DNA of 55,682 nucleotides. It comes from Gudongella sp034004165. Lineage in GTDB: Bacteria > Bacillota > Clostridia > Tissierellales > Tissierellaceae. The notes under the pieces were generated by a model. It was not told the origin of the DNA. It made no database searches and worked only from the letters and a program-made list of their open reading frames with translations. Within the stretch, counting starts at the first letter, position 1; each line of letters starts with the position of its first letter. Positions 23,993 through 32,539 of this stretch are shown here, piece after piece. The translations under genes were made by a program, and so were the position numbers. The stretch lies in contig JAVEXI010000006.1 of assembly GCA_034004165.1 (NCBI GenBank), positions 1-55,682 on the forward strand, in the 5' to 3' direction.

Positions 23993-26335
23993 ATGAAAAA
24001 GGTATTAGTATTGATGCTGGCTATGGTATTAGTCATCTCAATGTTGGCAGGCTGTGCACCTAAAGAAGTAGTTGAAACACCTGTCGATACACCGGACACA
24101 CCGGAAACTCCGGTTGTTGAGAAAGACACGCCATTTGTAGTCGGCTACGCAGCATTCAGCCAGAAGTTCAGCCCATTCTTTGCTACAACTGCATACGACA
24201 TGGACGCTGTAACAATGACTCAGCTTTCACCACTTACAACCGACAGAGTCGGCGGTATCGTTTACGATGCAATTGAAGGCGAAGTCAGAAGCTTTGAAGG
24301 AAATGATCACGAGTACAAAGGTATAGCAGACATAAAAGTCGATTACGACGAATCTGCTGACCTGACAACCTACAACATCAAGTTGAAAGAGGGAGTTCTA
24401 TTCAGTGATGGAGTTGAAATGACTGCAGATGACATCATATTCAACTATTATGTGTACTCAGACCCAACTTATACCGGATCAACAACTCTGTACTCATATC
24501 CAATTATTGGTATGGTTAACTACAGAGAGAACAACTCAAAAGCTGAAGAACTTGCTGTAACACCAGCAGAACTTTCAGCAGCAATGAACAATCCAAGTGA
24601 TGAAATGAAAGCTTTTATGTCAGATTTTGTAACTGAAATTTTGACAGACGAACTTGACTGGGTAAACAGCCTGTATGGCAATGCAAGCTATGCAACCTAT
24701 ACAGACATGTATCCAAACGCAAAAGACCTGTTTGCATTCTTCTATTCAATGGATGATGACTATGACTCAGAAGCAGTTGCAGAAGAAGATCAGGTTCTTG
24801 CAGACATAATCGCTCAATACGGCGACGACTGGAAAGCTCTTGGAGTTGGCTACGGCGGAAGCGAAGGCTATTTCGCAGCTGACATCGAAGACGGAGTTGG
24901 CAATATCGTTCTGAAGGAAAAACTTGCTACTTCAGGCGGTACAGAAGTACCTAACATAGAAGGTATCAAGAAAGTTGGAAAATACGAAGTAGAAGTTAAA
25001 TCAAAAGGATTTGACGCTTCAGCAGTTTACACAATTTGTGGAATTCAAATCGCTCCAATGCACTATTATGGAAGCGAAGACCTATATGATTATGACAACA
25101 ACAAGTTTGGATTTACAAGGGAAGATCTTTCTTCAATAGAAGCTAAGACAACTACTCCTATGGGAGCAGGCCCATACAAATTCATCGAGTTTAAAGATAA
25201 AGTTATTTACTTTGAAGCTAATGAGAATTACTTCAAAGGCGCTCCTAAGACAAAATACGTTCAAATGAAAGAGACAACTGACGGCGAAATGATCGCTGGT
25301 GTTGGCACTGGCGTAATCGACTCAGCTAACCCATCAGGATCAAAAGCTAAGTTTGACGAACTTAAGAGCTACAATGCTAATGGCGAAGCTATTGGCGATA
25401 AAATCGTAGCTATATCAGTTGACAACCTTGGATATGGATACATTGGTATAAACGCTACTAACGTAAACGTTAAAGGCGAACCTGCTTCAGAAGCAAGTAG
25501 AAACCTTAGAAAAGGATTTGCAACTGTATTTGCTGTACACAGAGACGTTGCTATCGACAGTTACTATGGAGATGCAGCTTCTGTTATCAACTATCCAATA
25601 TCAAATACTTCATGGGCAGCTCCTCAGAAATCAGACTCAGGATACAGAGTTGCTTACTCAGTTGATGTTGACGGTAACGACATTTACTCAGAAGGAATGG
25701 TTGCAGACGACAAATACGATGCAGCTGTAGAAGCAGCAAAAGGATTCTTTATAGCTGCTGGCTATACTTTTGATGAAGGAACAGGCAAATTTACTGCTGC
25801 TCCTGAAGGCGCAAAACTTGATTATGAAATAATTGTTCCAGCAGACGGAGTTGGCGATCACCCTGCATTTGCAATATTGGCTGATACAAAGACTTCTCTT
25901 GAGAAGATAGGTATCACTCTAACAATCAATGACCCTGCTGATTCAAACGTTCTTTGGGATACATTAGATGCAAATGATCACGAAATGTGGACTGCTGCAT
26001 GGGGTTCAACTATTGACCCAGATATGTATCAGGTTTACCATAGCTCAAACGGTAAAGGCCTTGGCGGAACAGAAAGCAATAGCTACAACATTGCAGATGC
26101 TGATCTTGACAAGTATATCGTTGACGCAAGAAAGAGCCCTGACCAAGAATTTAGAAAAGCTGTTTACAAACAAGCTCTTGATGTAATTCTTGACTGGGGT
26201 GTTGAAATCCCAACTTATCAAAGACAGAACCTGGTAATCTACAGCCCAGAAAGAGTTAAGATGGAGACTGTAACTCCAGATATAACAACTTATTGGGGAT
26301 GGATGAACGACTTAGAGCTTCTGGAAATGAAATAA
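23993..26335 (+). CDS. oppA: Oligopeptide ABC transporter substrate-binding lipoprotein, enlarged
   Basis: 780 residues. A signal peptide ends in a lipobox (MLAGC, about residue 21), followed by a Thr/Pro/Glu tether (about 25-45) and a family-5 extracellular solute-binding domain (YNIKLKEGVLFSDGVEMTADDIIFNY near 130). The usual length is 520-600. The extra sequence lies mainly at about 190-310 and is very acidic (for example MDDDYDSEAVAEEDQ). AAGGAGG precedes ATG 23993. A hairpin after the gene probably limits read-through into the permease genes, so the binding protein is made in excess. Peptides are the expected ligand. Confidence 0.9.
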   Translation: MKKVLVLMLAMVLVISMLAGCAPKEVVETPVDTPDTPETPVVEKDTPFVVGYAAFSQKFSPFFATTAYDMDAVTMTQLSPLTTDRVGGIVYDAIEGEVRSFEGNDHEYKGIADIKVDYDESADLTTYNIKLKEGVLFSDGVEMTADDIIFNYYVYSDPTYTGSTTLYSYPIIGMVNYRENNSKAEELAVTPAELSAAMNNPSDEMKAFMSDFVTEILTDELDWVNSLYGNASYATYTDMYPNAKDLFAFFYSMDDDYDSEAVAEEDQVLADIIAQYGDDWKALGVGYGGSEGYFAADIEDGVGNIVLKEKLATSGGTEVPNIEGIKKVGKYEVEVKSKGFDASAVYTICGIQIAPMHYYGSEDLYDYDNNKFGFTREDLSSIEAKTTTPMGAGPYKFIEFKDKVIYFEANENYFKGAPKTKYVQMKETTDGEMIAGVGTGVIDSANPSGSKAKFDELKSYNANGEAIGDKIVAISVDNLGYGYIGINATNVNVKGEPASEASRNLRKGFATVFAVHRDVAIDSYYGDAASVINYPISNTSWAAPQKSDSGYRVAYSVDVDGNDIYSEGMVADDKYDAAVEAAKGFFIAAGYTFDEGTGKFTAAPEGAKLDYEIIVPADGVGDHPAFAILADTKTSLEKIGITLTINDPADSNVLWDTLDANDHEMWTAAWGSTIDPDMYQVYHSSNGKGLGGTESNSYNIADADLDKYIVDARKSPDQEFRKAVYKQALDVILDWGVEIPTYQRQNLVIYSPERVKMETVTPDITTYWGWMNDLELLEMK

Positions 26336-26347
26336 GCAGCTAACGGT

Positions 26348-26389
26348 AGAAAAGGCATTGAGCCCACTTTTGTGGGCTCAAACTTTTCT
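26348..26389 (+). terminator. Intercistronic hairpin between oppA and oppB
   Basis: Nested stem: outer AGAAAAG / CTTTTCT (26348-26354 with 26383-26389), inner TGAGCCCAC / GTGGGCTCA with a TTTT loop. Only a short T tract lies in the outer arm and no long one follows, so it reads as a partial terminator or 3' mRNA stabiliser, common after binding-protein genes. Confidence 0.65.
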
Positions 26390-26456
26390 GCAGAGTTTAT
26401 TGTAGATACAAATTACACCGTTGCTCAATATTCAATTGAAAATGAGGGATAATCAA

Positions 26457-27443
26457 ATGCGCAAATATATTTTTAAAAGGCTTTTAATATCAGCGGTTCT
26501 GCTGTTTCTGGTATCGCTGATTATATATACCATTATGAGGAGTATCCCCACATCTTATGTCGAATCGCAGGCCAGGATGCTCTCCATGAGGCCAAACTCC
26601 AAGTCTTACACTGAATGGCTAACTCAGCTTAATCAGGCTTATGGACTTGATATCGGAATAATCCCAGGATTCTTCAAATGGCTTTCCAATGCAGTGAGAG
26701 GAAACTTTGGGGATTCGTGGGCTTTTAGTGTTCCTGTAACTGAGAAGTTTGCATCTGTAATATGGGACTCATTCGTATTAGGTTCTATTGCTTTTGTTTT
26801 AGAAATTATAATAGCTATACCATTGGGTATACTTGCTGCAAAAAAACAATATAGCAGAACAGATTATGCCGTAACAGTCATAGCGCTTCTTGGAATAAGT
26901 CTGCCGACATTTTTCTTTGCTACAGTACTTAAATTGATATTTTCCGTATGGCTGGGCTGGTTTGACCTGTACGGTAAAGTAGGAAGAAACTATATGCTGC
27001 TAGATTCATTCGGACAGTTCTTAGATGTTGCAAAGCACTTTGTGCTGCCAATAATGACTCTTACAATAATTAGTATAGGTAGCCTTATGAGGTATACCAG
27101 AACTAACATGTTGGAAGTACTTAACTCTGACTTCATAAGAACAGCCAGAGCAAAGGGACTGCCAGAGAAGAAAGTAATAAATTATCATGCATTTAGAAAC
27201 ACGCTGATTCCAATAGTCACAATACTTGGAGGGTCACTGCCAGGACTTTTCGCCGGGGCTCTCATAACAGAAACTCTATTCCAGATTCCAGGAATTGGCT
27301 ATACTGGGTATCTTGCCATGGTAAGTGGTGATATACCGTTTACGATGTTTTATATGGTATTTCTTGCAGTGCTGACACTTTTAGGAACTCTGATTGCAGA
27401 CATTCTGTATGCAGTAGTAGATCCACGTGTCAGAATAAGCTGA
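26457..27443 (+). CDS. oppB: Oligopeptide ABC transporter permease OppB/DppB
   Basis: 328 residues from ATG 26457 (GAGGG upstream); the in-frame upstream ATG at 26421 lies next to the hairpin and lacks a site. Membrane segments are at about 9-29, 100-122, 135-158, 180-200, 250-275 and 298-320. The permease EAA-type loop RTARAKGLPEKKVINYHAFRN (about 220-240) contacts the ATPase. Normal length for the family. Followed after 15 bases by oppC. Confidence 0.95.
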   Translation: MRKYIFKRLLISAVLLFLVSLIIYTIMRSIPTSYVESQARMLSMRPNSKSYTEWLTQLNQAYGLDIGIIPGFFKWLSNAVRGNFGDSWAFSVPVTEKFASVIWDSFVLGSIAFVLEIIIAIPLGILAAKKQYSRTDYAVTVIALLGISLPTFFFATVLKLIFSVWLGWFDLYGKVGRNYMLLDSFGQFLDVAKHFVLPIMTLTIISIGSLMRYTRTNMLEVLNSDFIRTARAKGLPEKKVINYHAFRNTLIPIVTILGGSLPGLFAGALITETLFQIPGIGYTGYLAMVSGDIPFTMFYMVFLAVLTLLGTLIADILYAVVDPRVRIS

Positions 27444-27458
27444 TGGAGGTGACTTTAC

Positions 27459-29237
27459 GTGACAGATAAAGAACAAGAAATTATAACAGAAGAAAATGAA
27501 AATTCAACCGATCCAGGTCATGTGAGTACATCCAGCAGTTTAGGTGATGAGCAGAGAATAAAGGTATTATCACCAGGTATGCTCGTCGTTAAAAGATTCA
27601 TAAGAAACAGACTGGCAATAATCGGATTGATAATAATTGCGTTTATGTTTGTATTCTCGTTTATAGGAGGAATTGTAACTCCTTACGGCGAAACGCAGGT
27701 CTTCAAGTACGTAGGAACAATGTCTAAAGAGTATGCGAGTATTACATACAATAACGATTATAAATATACTGTTGCAGAGGATATGGAGTATACAAATACT
27801 GCCCATTCGGCATTTATACTCGCCAGAAACAGCGGTAAGTCCTCATTTTCAGTGGGAGATCAGGAATTCCACATAGTTGAAGAAGGGGAAGAGTTTTACA
27901 GAATAGTTACATCAGAGCCTATGGCAAGAATTACCAGTTTCAGGGGTCTTGTTGTTATAAGTGCTCTCGCTGATGAAAATATAAGTCAGGAACTAAATGA
28001 TGCTGTATTAGAAGCTGTAAATAACGGAGATGAACAATTTAATTTTGATGGAGAATTGTACACGATAACGCAAAGTGGAAGAGAATATATTCTTGGAAAG
28101 TCAGGAGTAGCAGCTTTTGAATCAAAGAACATATTTGATCCTGCCATCCAGGGACAGCAGTTAAGCCATGATTTCTCATATGCTGCTGAGGTGGCACTTC
28201 GTACAGAGGGTGTTGATACATTCACTGTAGAAGGTGTAGATTACTTTATCGAAGAAGATGGAAACTTGGCGATAATATACAAGGGAACGGGTGCCGACAA
28301 AGAAGAATATGCCTTGCTTTCTAGGCTTTCAATTCATGCGGCATCACCTGATGTGTTCCTTAGTATAGATTTCAAAAAGGAACTGAGCGAAGCAATAGAC
28401 AATGATAAAAAGTCTATTATGTTTGATAGGAATGGTGATGGAGAAGTTGAATATACAATCTCCAGACTTAATAATATCTACACTGTTAAATCAGATACGC
28501 TTACTCACTTGATATCCATACACGAAAAACCATCAAAGGTTCACTGGCTTGGTACTGACAAACACGGTATGGACGTACTTACAAGACTGATGTATGGAGG
28601 AAGGATATCTCTAATAATAGGGTTTATCGTAGTTCTTTTAGAATCGGCACTTGGAGTAATAATGGGCGGTATAGCCGGATACTTTGGTAAATGGGTAGAT
28701 ATGCTCATAATGCGTATCGTTGACGTGTTTAACTGCATACCGTTTATGCCTTTATTGATAATACTAGGTTCTGTAATGGATGCCATGGAGGTTCAGCCTC
28801 AGCACAGGATATATCTTTTAATGATAATACTGGGAATAATGAGCTGGCCTGGAATTGCCAGAATGGTAAGAGGACAGATACTTTCGCTAAGAGAGCAGGA
28901 GTTTATGCTCGCTGCAGAAGCAACAGGCCTTTCTGTAACTAGAAGGATATTTAAACACCTGGTTCCAAACGTAATTCCACAGTTGATAGTTATAGCTACA
29001 ATGGGGCTTGGTTCTGTTATACTTTACGAATCTACACTTAGCTTTTTAGGGCTTGGCGTAAAATTCCCACTGGCTTCCTGGGGGAACATTATAAGTGGCG
29101 TATCCACAGCTTTTGAAATGACGAACTTCTGGTTTGTATGGATACCTGCAGGAACTCTTATACTTCTGACGGTCCTTGGCTTTAACTTCGTAGGCGATGG
29201 CCTTCGCGATGCCTTTGACCCCAAGATGAAACGGTAG
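27459..29237 (+). CDS. oppC: Oligopeptide ABC transporter permease OppC/DppC with large repeat insertion
   Basis: 592 residues from GTG 27459 (GGAGGTG upstream); about twice the usual 290-310. TM1 is at about 51-72. The normal permease core begins at LGTDKHGMDVLTRLMYGGR (about 364-382) and carries the EAA loop LAAEATGLSVTRRIFKHLVPN. Between them, about 290 extracytoplasmic residues contain four tandem repeats of about 63 residues, each a helix followed by a beta-hairpin-like unit: SFSVGDQEFHIVEEG (129-143), QFNFDGELYTITQSG (193-207), TFTVEGVDYFIEEDG (254-268) and SIMFDRNGDGEVEYTI (319-334). The repeats were seen by direct inspection; docking to the enlarged OppA is inference. Confidence 0.93.
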   Translation: MTDKEQEIITEENENSTDPGHVSTSSSLGDEQRIKVLSPGMLVVKRFIRNRLAIIGLIIIAFMFVFSFIGGIVTPYGETQVFKYVGTMSKEYASITYNNDYKYTVAEDMEYTNTAHSAFILARNSGKSSFSVGDQEFHIVEEGEEFYRIVTSEPMARITSFRGLVVISALADENISQELNDAVLEAVNNGDEQFNFDGELYTITQSGREYILGKSGVAAFESKNIFDPAIQGQQLSHDFSYAAEVALRTEGVDTFTVEGVDYFIEEDGNLAIIYKGTGADKEEYALLSRLSIHAASPDVFLSIDFKKELSEAIDNDKKSIMFDRNGDGEVEYTISRLNNIYTVKSDTLTHLISIHEKPSKVHWLGTDKHGMDVLTRLMYGGRISLIIGFIVVLLESALGVIMGGIAGYFGKWVDMLIMRIVDVFNCIPFMPLLIILGSVMDAMEVQPQHRIYLLMIILGIMSWPGIARMVRGQILSLREQEFMLAAEATGLSVTRRIFKHLVPNVIPQLIVIATMGLGSVILYESTLSFLGLGVKFPLASWGNIISGVSTAFEMTNFWFVWIPAGTLILLTVLGFNFVGDGLRDAFDPKMKR

Positions 29238-29244
29238 GTGTGAA

Positions 29245-30444
29245 ATGGACAATAAAAAGAGTATATTTGATAAAATATTAAATAATAAAAACGGAAAAGC
29301 TGTAAAAAATGTCAACTACCTGTCAGCAAAAGAACTTAGGAGGATTTCCCGAGAAAACAGGAAAATTACAGATCAGCTTGAAAAAATCAGAAGCAGGAAG
29401 GATGTACCGGAATCTGAATATACCACTACAATGAAGAATCCAGATAACATCCTGGAGGTAGATAACCTGCATACTTATTTCTTTACAGACATTGGAATAG
29501 TAAAAGCGGTTGATGGAGTTTCCTTCAACGTACCCAGGGGAAAAACAGTTGGAGTTGTAGGTGAATCAGGCTGTGGAAAATCAGTTACTTCGCTTTCAAT
29601 AATGCAGCTGGTACAAAGACCCCAGGGGCAGACAGTAGAAGGAGAAATAAGGTTTAATCTAGACGGAAAAGCTTACGATATTGCAAAAATGCCTACTGAG
29701 AATATGCAGCACATCCGAGGGAACGAGATATCCATGATATTTCAGGAGCCAATGACCAGTCTTAACCCGGTATTTAAGGTTGGGATGCAGATAGACGAGG
29801 TTATAGAGCTTCATAACCCAGAGATGACTAAGCAGGAAGTAAAAGACAGAACAATAGAAATGATCAAACTGGTCGGTATTGCCAACGCTGAAGGAGTATA
29901 CGACATGTACCCGCATGAGTTCTCTGGTGGGATGAGGCAGAGGGCAATGATTGCAATGGCACTTGCTTGTACGCCGAAGCTCATAATTGCTGACGAACCT
30001 ACTACAGCATTGGACGTAACGATTCAAGCACAGATAATGGACCTTTTAAGAAATCTTAAGGATCAGATAAATAGCAGTATAATGCTGATTACTCACGACT
30101 TGGGAGTCATAGCCGAAATGGCAGATCACGTAGTCGTAATGTACGCAGGAAGAGTAGTTGAACAGGGCACTGCGAAGGAAATATTCCACTCCCCAATGCA
30201 CCCTTACACTGTAGGGCTGATGGAATCGAAACCAAGCAGTAACAGGAAAGTGGAGAGGCTTTACAGTATCCCTGGATCTGTACCTAACCCCGTAGATATG
30301 CCAAATTATTGCTACTTTAAGGATAGGTGCAACAGAGCTTTTGAAGCCTGCGAAGGTCCATATCCTCCAACGTACAAAGTGAGTGATACTCACGAGGTCG
30401 CATGCTATCTGTACATGCCTGAAAGGAGGGATAGCAATGAGTGA
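29245..30444 (+). CDS. oppD: Oligopeptide ABC transporter ATPase OppD/DppD
   Basis: 399 residues. An N-terminal charged extension of about 65 residues, not typical of OppD, precedes the ABC domain. Walker A GESGCGKS is near 111, the Q-loop is in MIFQEPMTSLNP, the signature is FSGGMRQR, and Walker B is LIIADEPTTALD. The C-terminal OppD/F extension contains four cysteines (YCYFKDRCNRAFEAC and VACYLY) like the proposed Fe-S motif of this subfamily. The 3' end overlaps oppF by 8 bases. Confidence 0.95.
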   Translation: MDNKKSIFDKILNNKNGKAVKNVNYLSAKELRRISRENRKITDQLEKIRSRKDVPESEYTTTMKNPDNILEVDNLHTYFFTDIGIVKAVDGVSFNVPRGKTVGVVGESGCGKSVTSLSIMQLVQRPQGQTVEGEIRFNLDGKAYDIAKMPTENMQHIRGNEISMIFQEPMTSLNPVFKVGMQIDEVIELHNPEMTKQEVKDRTIEMIKLVGIANAEGVYDMYPHEFSGGMRQRAMIAMALACTPKLIIADEPTTALDVTIQAQIMDLLRNLKDQINSSIMLITHDLGVIAEMADHVVVMYAGRVVEQGTAKEIFHSPMHPYTVGLMESKPSSNRKVERLYSIPGSVPNPVDMPNYCYFKDRCNRAFEACEGPYPPTYKVSDTHEVACYLYMPERRDSNE

Positions 30445-31417
30445 TGACAAAATAATACAGGTCAAAAACTTAAAGAAGTACTATCCCATATCAGGTGGAA
30501 TGTTTTCACAAGCTAAGGGGTATGTAAAAGCTGTAGACGACGTAAGCTTTGATATAGAAAAAGGAACTACTATGGGACTTGTTGGAGAGTCAGGTTGTGG
30601 AAAAACCACTATTGGAAAGACAATACTGAGACTTACCGACAAGACAGAAGGATCCGTCAAGTTCGATGGCATAGAGATTCATGATTTGAGCAGAAAAGAG
30701 CTCAGAGAATTAAGACCTAGAATTCAGATTATTTTCCAAGACCCATATTCAAGCCTATCTCCGAGAATGCCCGTAGGGGAGATAATAGGCGAGGCTGTAA
30801 GAGAGAAAAAATTGGTTCCTGAAAAAGAATTTGATGATTACATCACTAGGATTATGAAAGACTGTGGACTGCAGGAATACCACAAAGATAGGTATCCACA
30901 CGAGTTTTCTGGCGGACAGAGACAAAGAATTTGTATCGCAAGAGCTCTTGCTCTAAACCCAGAGTTCATAGTGTGTGATGAGCCGGTATCTGCGCTGGAT
31001 GTATCGATTCAGGCACAGATAATAAACCTGCTGAAAGACTTGCAGAAGAAGTACGACCTGACATATCTCTTTATATCCCACGACTTATCGGTTGTGGAAC
31101 ATATATCAGATACCGTAGGAGTAATGTATCTTGGAAATCTGGTAGAATATGCGGATAAGGAATCTATATTTAGCAATCCACTGCATCCGTATACTCAGGC
31201 ATTATTTAGCGCAATACCTGTGCCTGACCCAGATTTTAAGGCTGAGAGAATAATACTTGAAGGAAGTATTCCTTCACCTGCAAACCCTCCATCAGGGTGC
31301 AAATTCCACACGAGATGTAGATATGCAATGGAGATATGCAGCCAGGTAGTACCTGAAATGCAGGAAATTGAGAAAGGACACAATGTGGCCTGCCACCTGT
31401 ATAATAAGGAGAAGTAA
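30437..31417 (+). CDS. oppF: Oligopeptide ABC transporter ATPase OppF/DppF
   Basis: 326 residues from ATG 30437, chosen for AAAGGAGGG just upstream within oppD. Walker A GESGCGKT is near 51, then IIFQDPYSSLSP, the signature FSGGQRQR, and Walker B FIVCDEPVSALD. The C-terminal extension has the four-cysteine pattern (GCKFHTRCRYAMEIC, VACHLY). It pairs with OppD to power peptide uptake. Confidence 0.95.
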   Translation: MSDDKIIQVKNLKKYYPISGGMFSQAKGYVKAVDDVSFDIEKGTTMGLVGESGCGKTTIGKTILRLTDKTEGSVKFDGIEIHDLSRKELRELRPRIQIIFQDPYSSLSPRMPVGEIIGEAVREKKLVPEKEFDDYITRIMKDCGLQEYHKDRYPHEFSGGQRQRICIARALALNPEFIVCDEPVSALDVSIQAQIINLLKDLQKKYDLTYLFISHDLSVVEHISDTVGVMYLGNLVEYADKESIFSNPLHPYTQALFSAIPVPDPDFKAERIILEGSIPSPANPPSGCKFHTRCRYAMEICSQVVPEMQEIEKGHNVACHLYNKEK

Positions 31418-31422
31418 TAGAA

Positions 31423-31677
31423 ATGAAGAAAAAAAGCACATACGAGGACGATGGAAGAGTTATCGCCGACATGAACTTTGAAGGCGCGCCCTGGTATGTG
31501 GAGAAAAAGAATGAGTCGAAAGCAGAATTTATTGGTGATAACGAGCCAATGACAAAAAAGGAGATGTTCCTTCTGATGAGATATGCAGTTGGAGCAGGGC
31601 TTGCAATTGCGATGGTATTTGTAATAGCCTTTTTCCTATTTATACTGTTCTCACTAAAAATATGGTTTAGGGTATGA
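31423..31677 (+). CDS. Small single-pass membrane protein at the end of the opp operon
   Basis: 84 residues; AAGGAG lies 8 bases before ATG 31423, in the last codons of oppF. A polar, charged N-terminal half (about 1-48) with a central GAPWYVEKKN is followed by one long hydrophobic segment (about 53-78) and a short basic end. Spacing of 5 bases from oppF and a terminator right behind it make it a true operon member. I do not recognise a family. An accessory or assembly role for the transporter is a guess from position only. Confidence 0.75.
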   Translation: MKKKSTYEDDGRVIADMNFEGAPWYVEKKNESKAEFIGDNEPMTKKEMFLLMRYAVGAGLAIAMVFVIAFFLFILFSLKIWFRV

Positions 31678-31718
31678 GACGTAAGGGGCGAACAATTCGC
31701 CCCAGCGTCCATTTTTTT
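31678..31718 (+). terminator. Intrinsic terminator of the opp operon
   Basis: GACG + GGGGCGAA / TTCGCCCC + CGTC stem (31678-31709), small loop, followed by CATTTTTTT. Confidence 0.9.
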
Positions 31719-31735
31719 AAACTGAGGTGATCATT

Positions 31736-31960
31736 TTGGATAACAAAGACAATTTGAAAAGATTTGAGAAACATCTAGTTAAGTGCCCGAACTGTGGGAA
31801 AGATGTTCTTGATCATATGACAGAATGTCCTTTCTGTGGTGAAAAGCTTGAAGGTGGATACCGGGGTATAGATCCTGCTACTACAAAAAAAATACGTTTA
31901 GTGCTCACTGTTGTCTTTCTTGTAGCTGCTGTCGCGATATTTCTTCTTAGTAGATTGTAG
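31736..31960 (+). CDS. Zinc-ribbon protein with C-terminal membrane anchor
   Basis: 74 residues from TTG 31736; GAGGTGA (31724-31730) fits this start, while the in-frame GTG at 31727 is inside that site. A CPNCGKD ... CPFCGEKL pair forms a one-knuckle zinc ribbon (about 17-36), then a short linker with RGIDPATTKK and one membrane segment (about 51-71). The pattern of zinc ribbon plus TM is widespread in Bacillota and poorly understood. It is separated from opp by a terminator. Confidence 0.75.
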   Translation: MDNKDNLKRFEKHLVKCPNCGKDVLDHMTECPFCGEKLEGGYRGIDPATTKKIRLVLTVVFLVAAVAIFLLSRL

Positions 31961-31976
31961 TTGGCAAAACGTCGTG

Positions 31977-32005
31977 TTGGCAATTTGATTCATATGTGGT
32001 AAAAT
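31977..32005 (+). promoter_or_regulatory. Promoter of the DUF1622 gene
   Basis: -35 TTGGCA (31977-31982), 17-base spacer, -10 TAAAAT (32000-32005) with an upstream TGG, about 50 bases before the start codon. Confidence 0.6.
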
Positions 32006-32053
32006 GATTTGCAGGGAATATATCTTCCAATATCTATATGAGGAGCGATAATT

Positions 32054-32449
32054 TTGGCAATTGAACATTTTCTAGAGTTTGTTGTGCCTTACATAACCAG
32101 CTCTCTCGAGCTAATCGGAGTTGCAATTATAGCCATTGCTGCGGCCAGAGCTCTATTTCAGTTTTTTAAAAATGGTTTTGATTTCAGAGGAGACGATGTA
32201 GCAATCGACTTTGCAAAGGCCATGACGCTGAGCTTGGAGTTCAAATTAGCAGCGGAGATTATAAAAACCGTTGTAATAAGGACCATAGATGAATTTATAA
32301 TTCTTGCGTCCGTGGCGATACTAAGAGTTGTGCTTTCTTTCGTACTGCATTGGGAGCTTAAAACCGGTGCAAAGAATGTTGACCATCATAGCCCAAACCC
32401 TGAGGATCTCGCCATTGATCCCGCAGAAATAACAAAAGCGAAACATTAA
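32054..32449 (+). CDS. DUF1622-family membrane protein
   Basis: 131 residues starting at TTG 32054 with AGGAG 8 bases upstream. Three membrane segments (about 12-34, 68-88 and 92-112) include the family-like stretch RALFQFFKNG then DFAKAMTLSLEFKLAAEIIKTVVIRT. The short tail after TM3 is polar with several His and Asp. Length and pattern fit DUF1622, a conserved inner-membrane family of unknown function. It is monocistronic between its own promoter and a hairpin. Confidence 0.8.
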   Translation: MAIEHFLEFVVPYITSSLELIGVAIIAIAAARALFQFFKNGFDFRGDDVAIDFAKAMTLSLEFKLAAEIIKTVVIRTIDEFIILASVAILRVVLSFVLHWELKTGAKNVDHHSPNPEDLAIDPAEITKAKH

Positions 32450-32459
32450 AAATGGCTTT

Positions 32460-32491
32460 AAATTTTCCGCATGTAATTGTGGAAAATTTTA
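32460..32491 (+). terminator. Intrinsic terminator after the DUF1622 gene
   Basis: AAATTTTCC / GGAAAATTT stem with a loop of about 12 bases, then TATTATATAG. The distal arm overlaps a weak possible promoter for iorA (TTGTGG 32477-32482, TATAAT 32502-32507). Confidence 0.6.
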
Positions 32492-32539
32492 TTATATAGT
32501 ATATAATGTAAGCAAAGATATTATACAAGGAGTGATTAA

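Noticed and set aside
31727..31735. GTG start for the zinc-ribbon gene
   Set aside because: It lies inside the ribosome binding site; the TTG nine bases later is correctly spaced.
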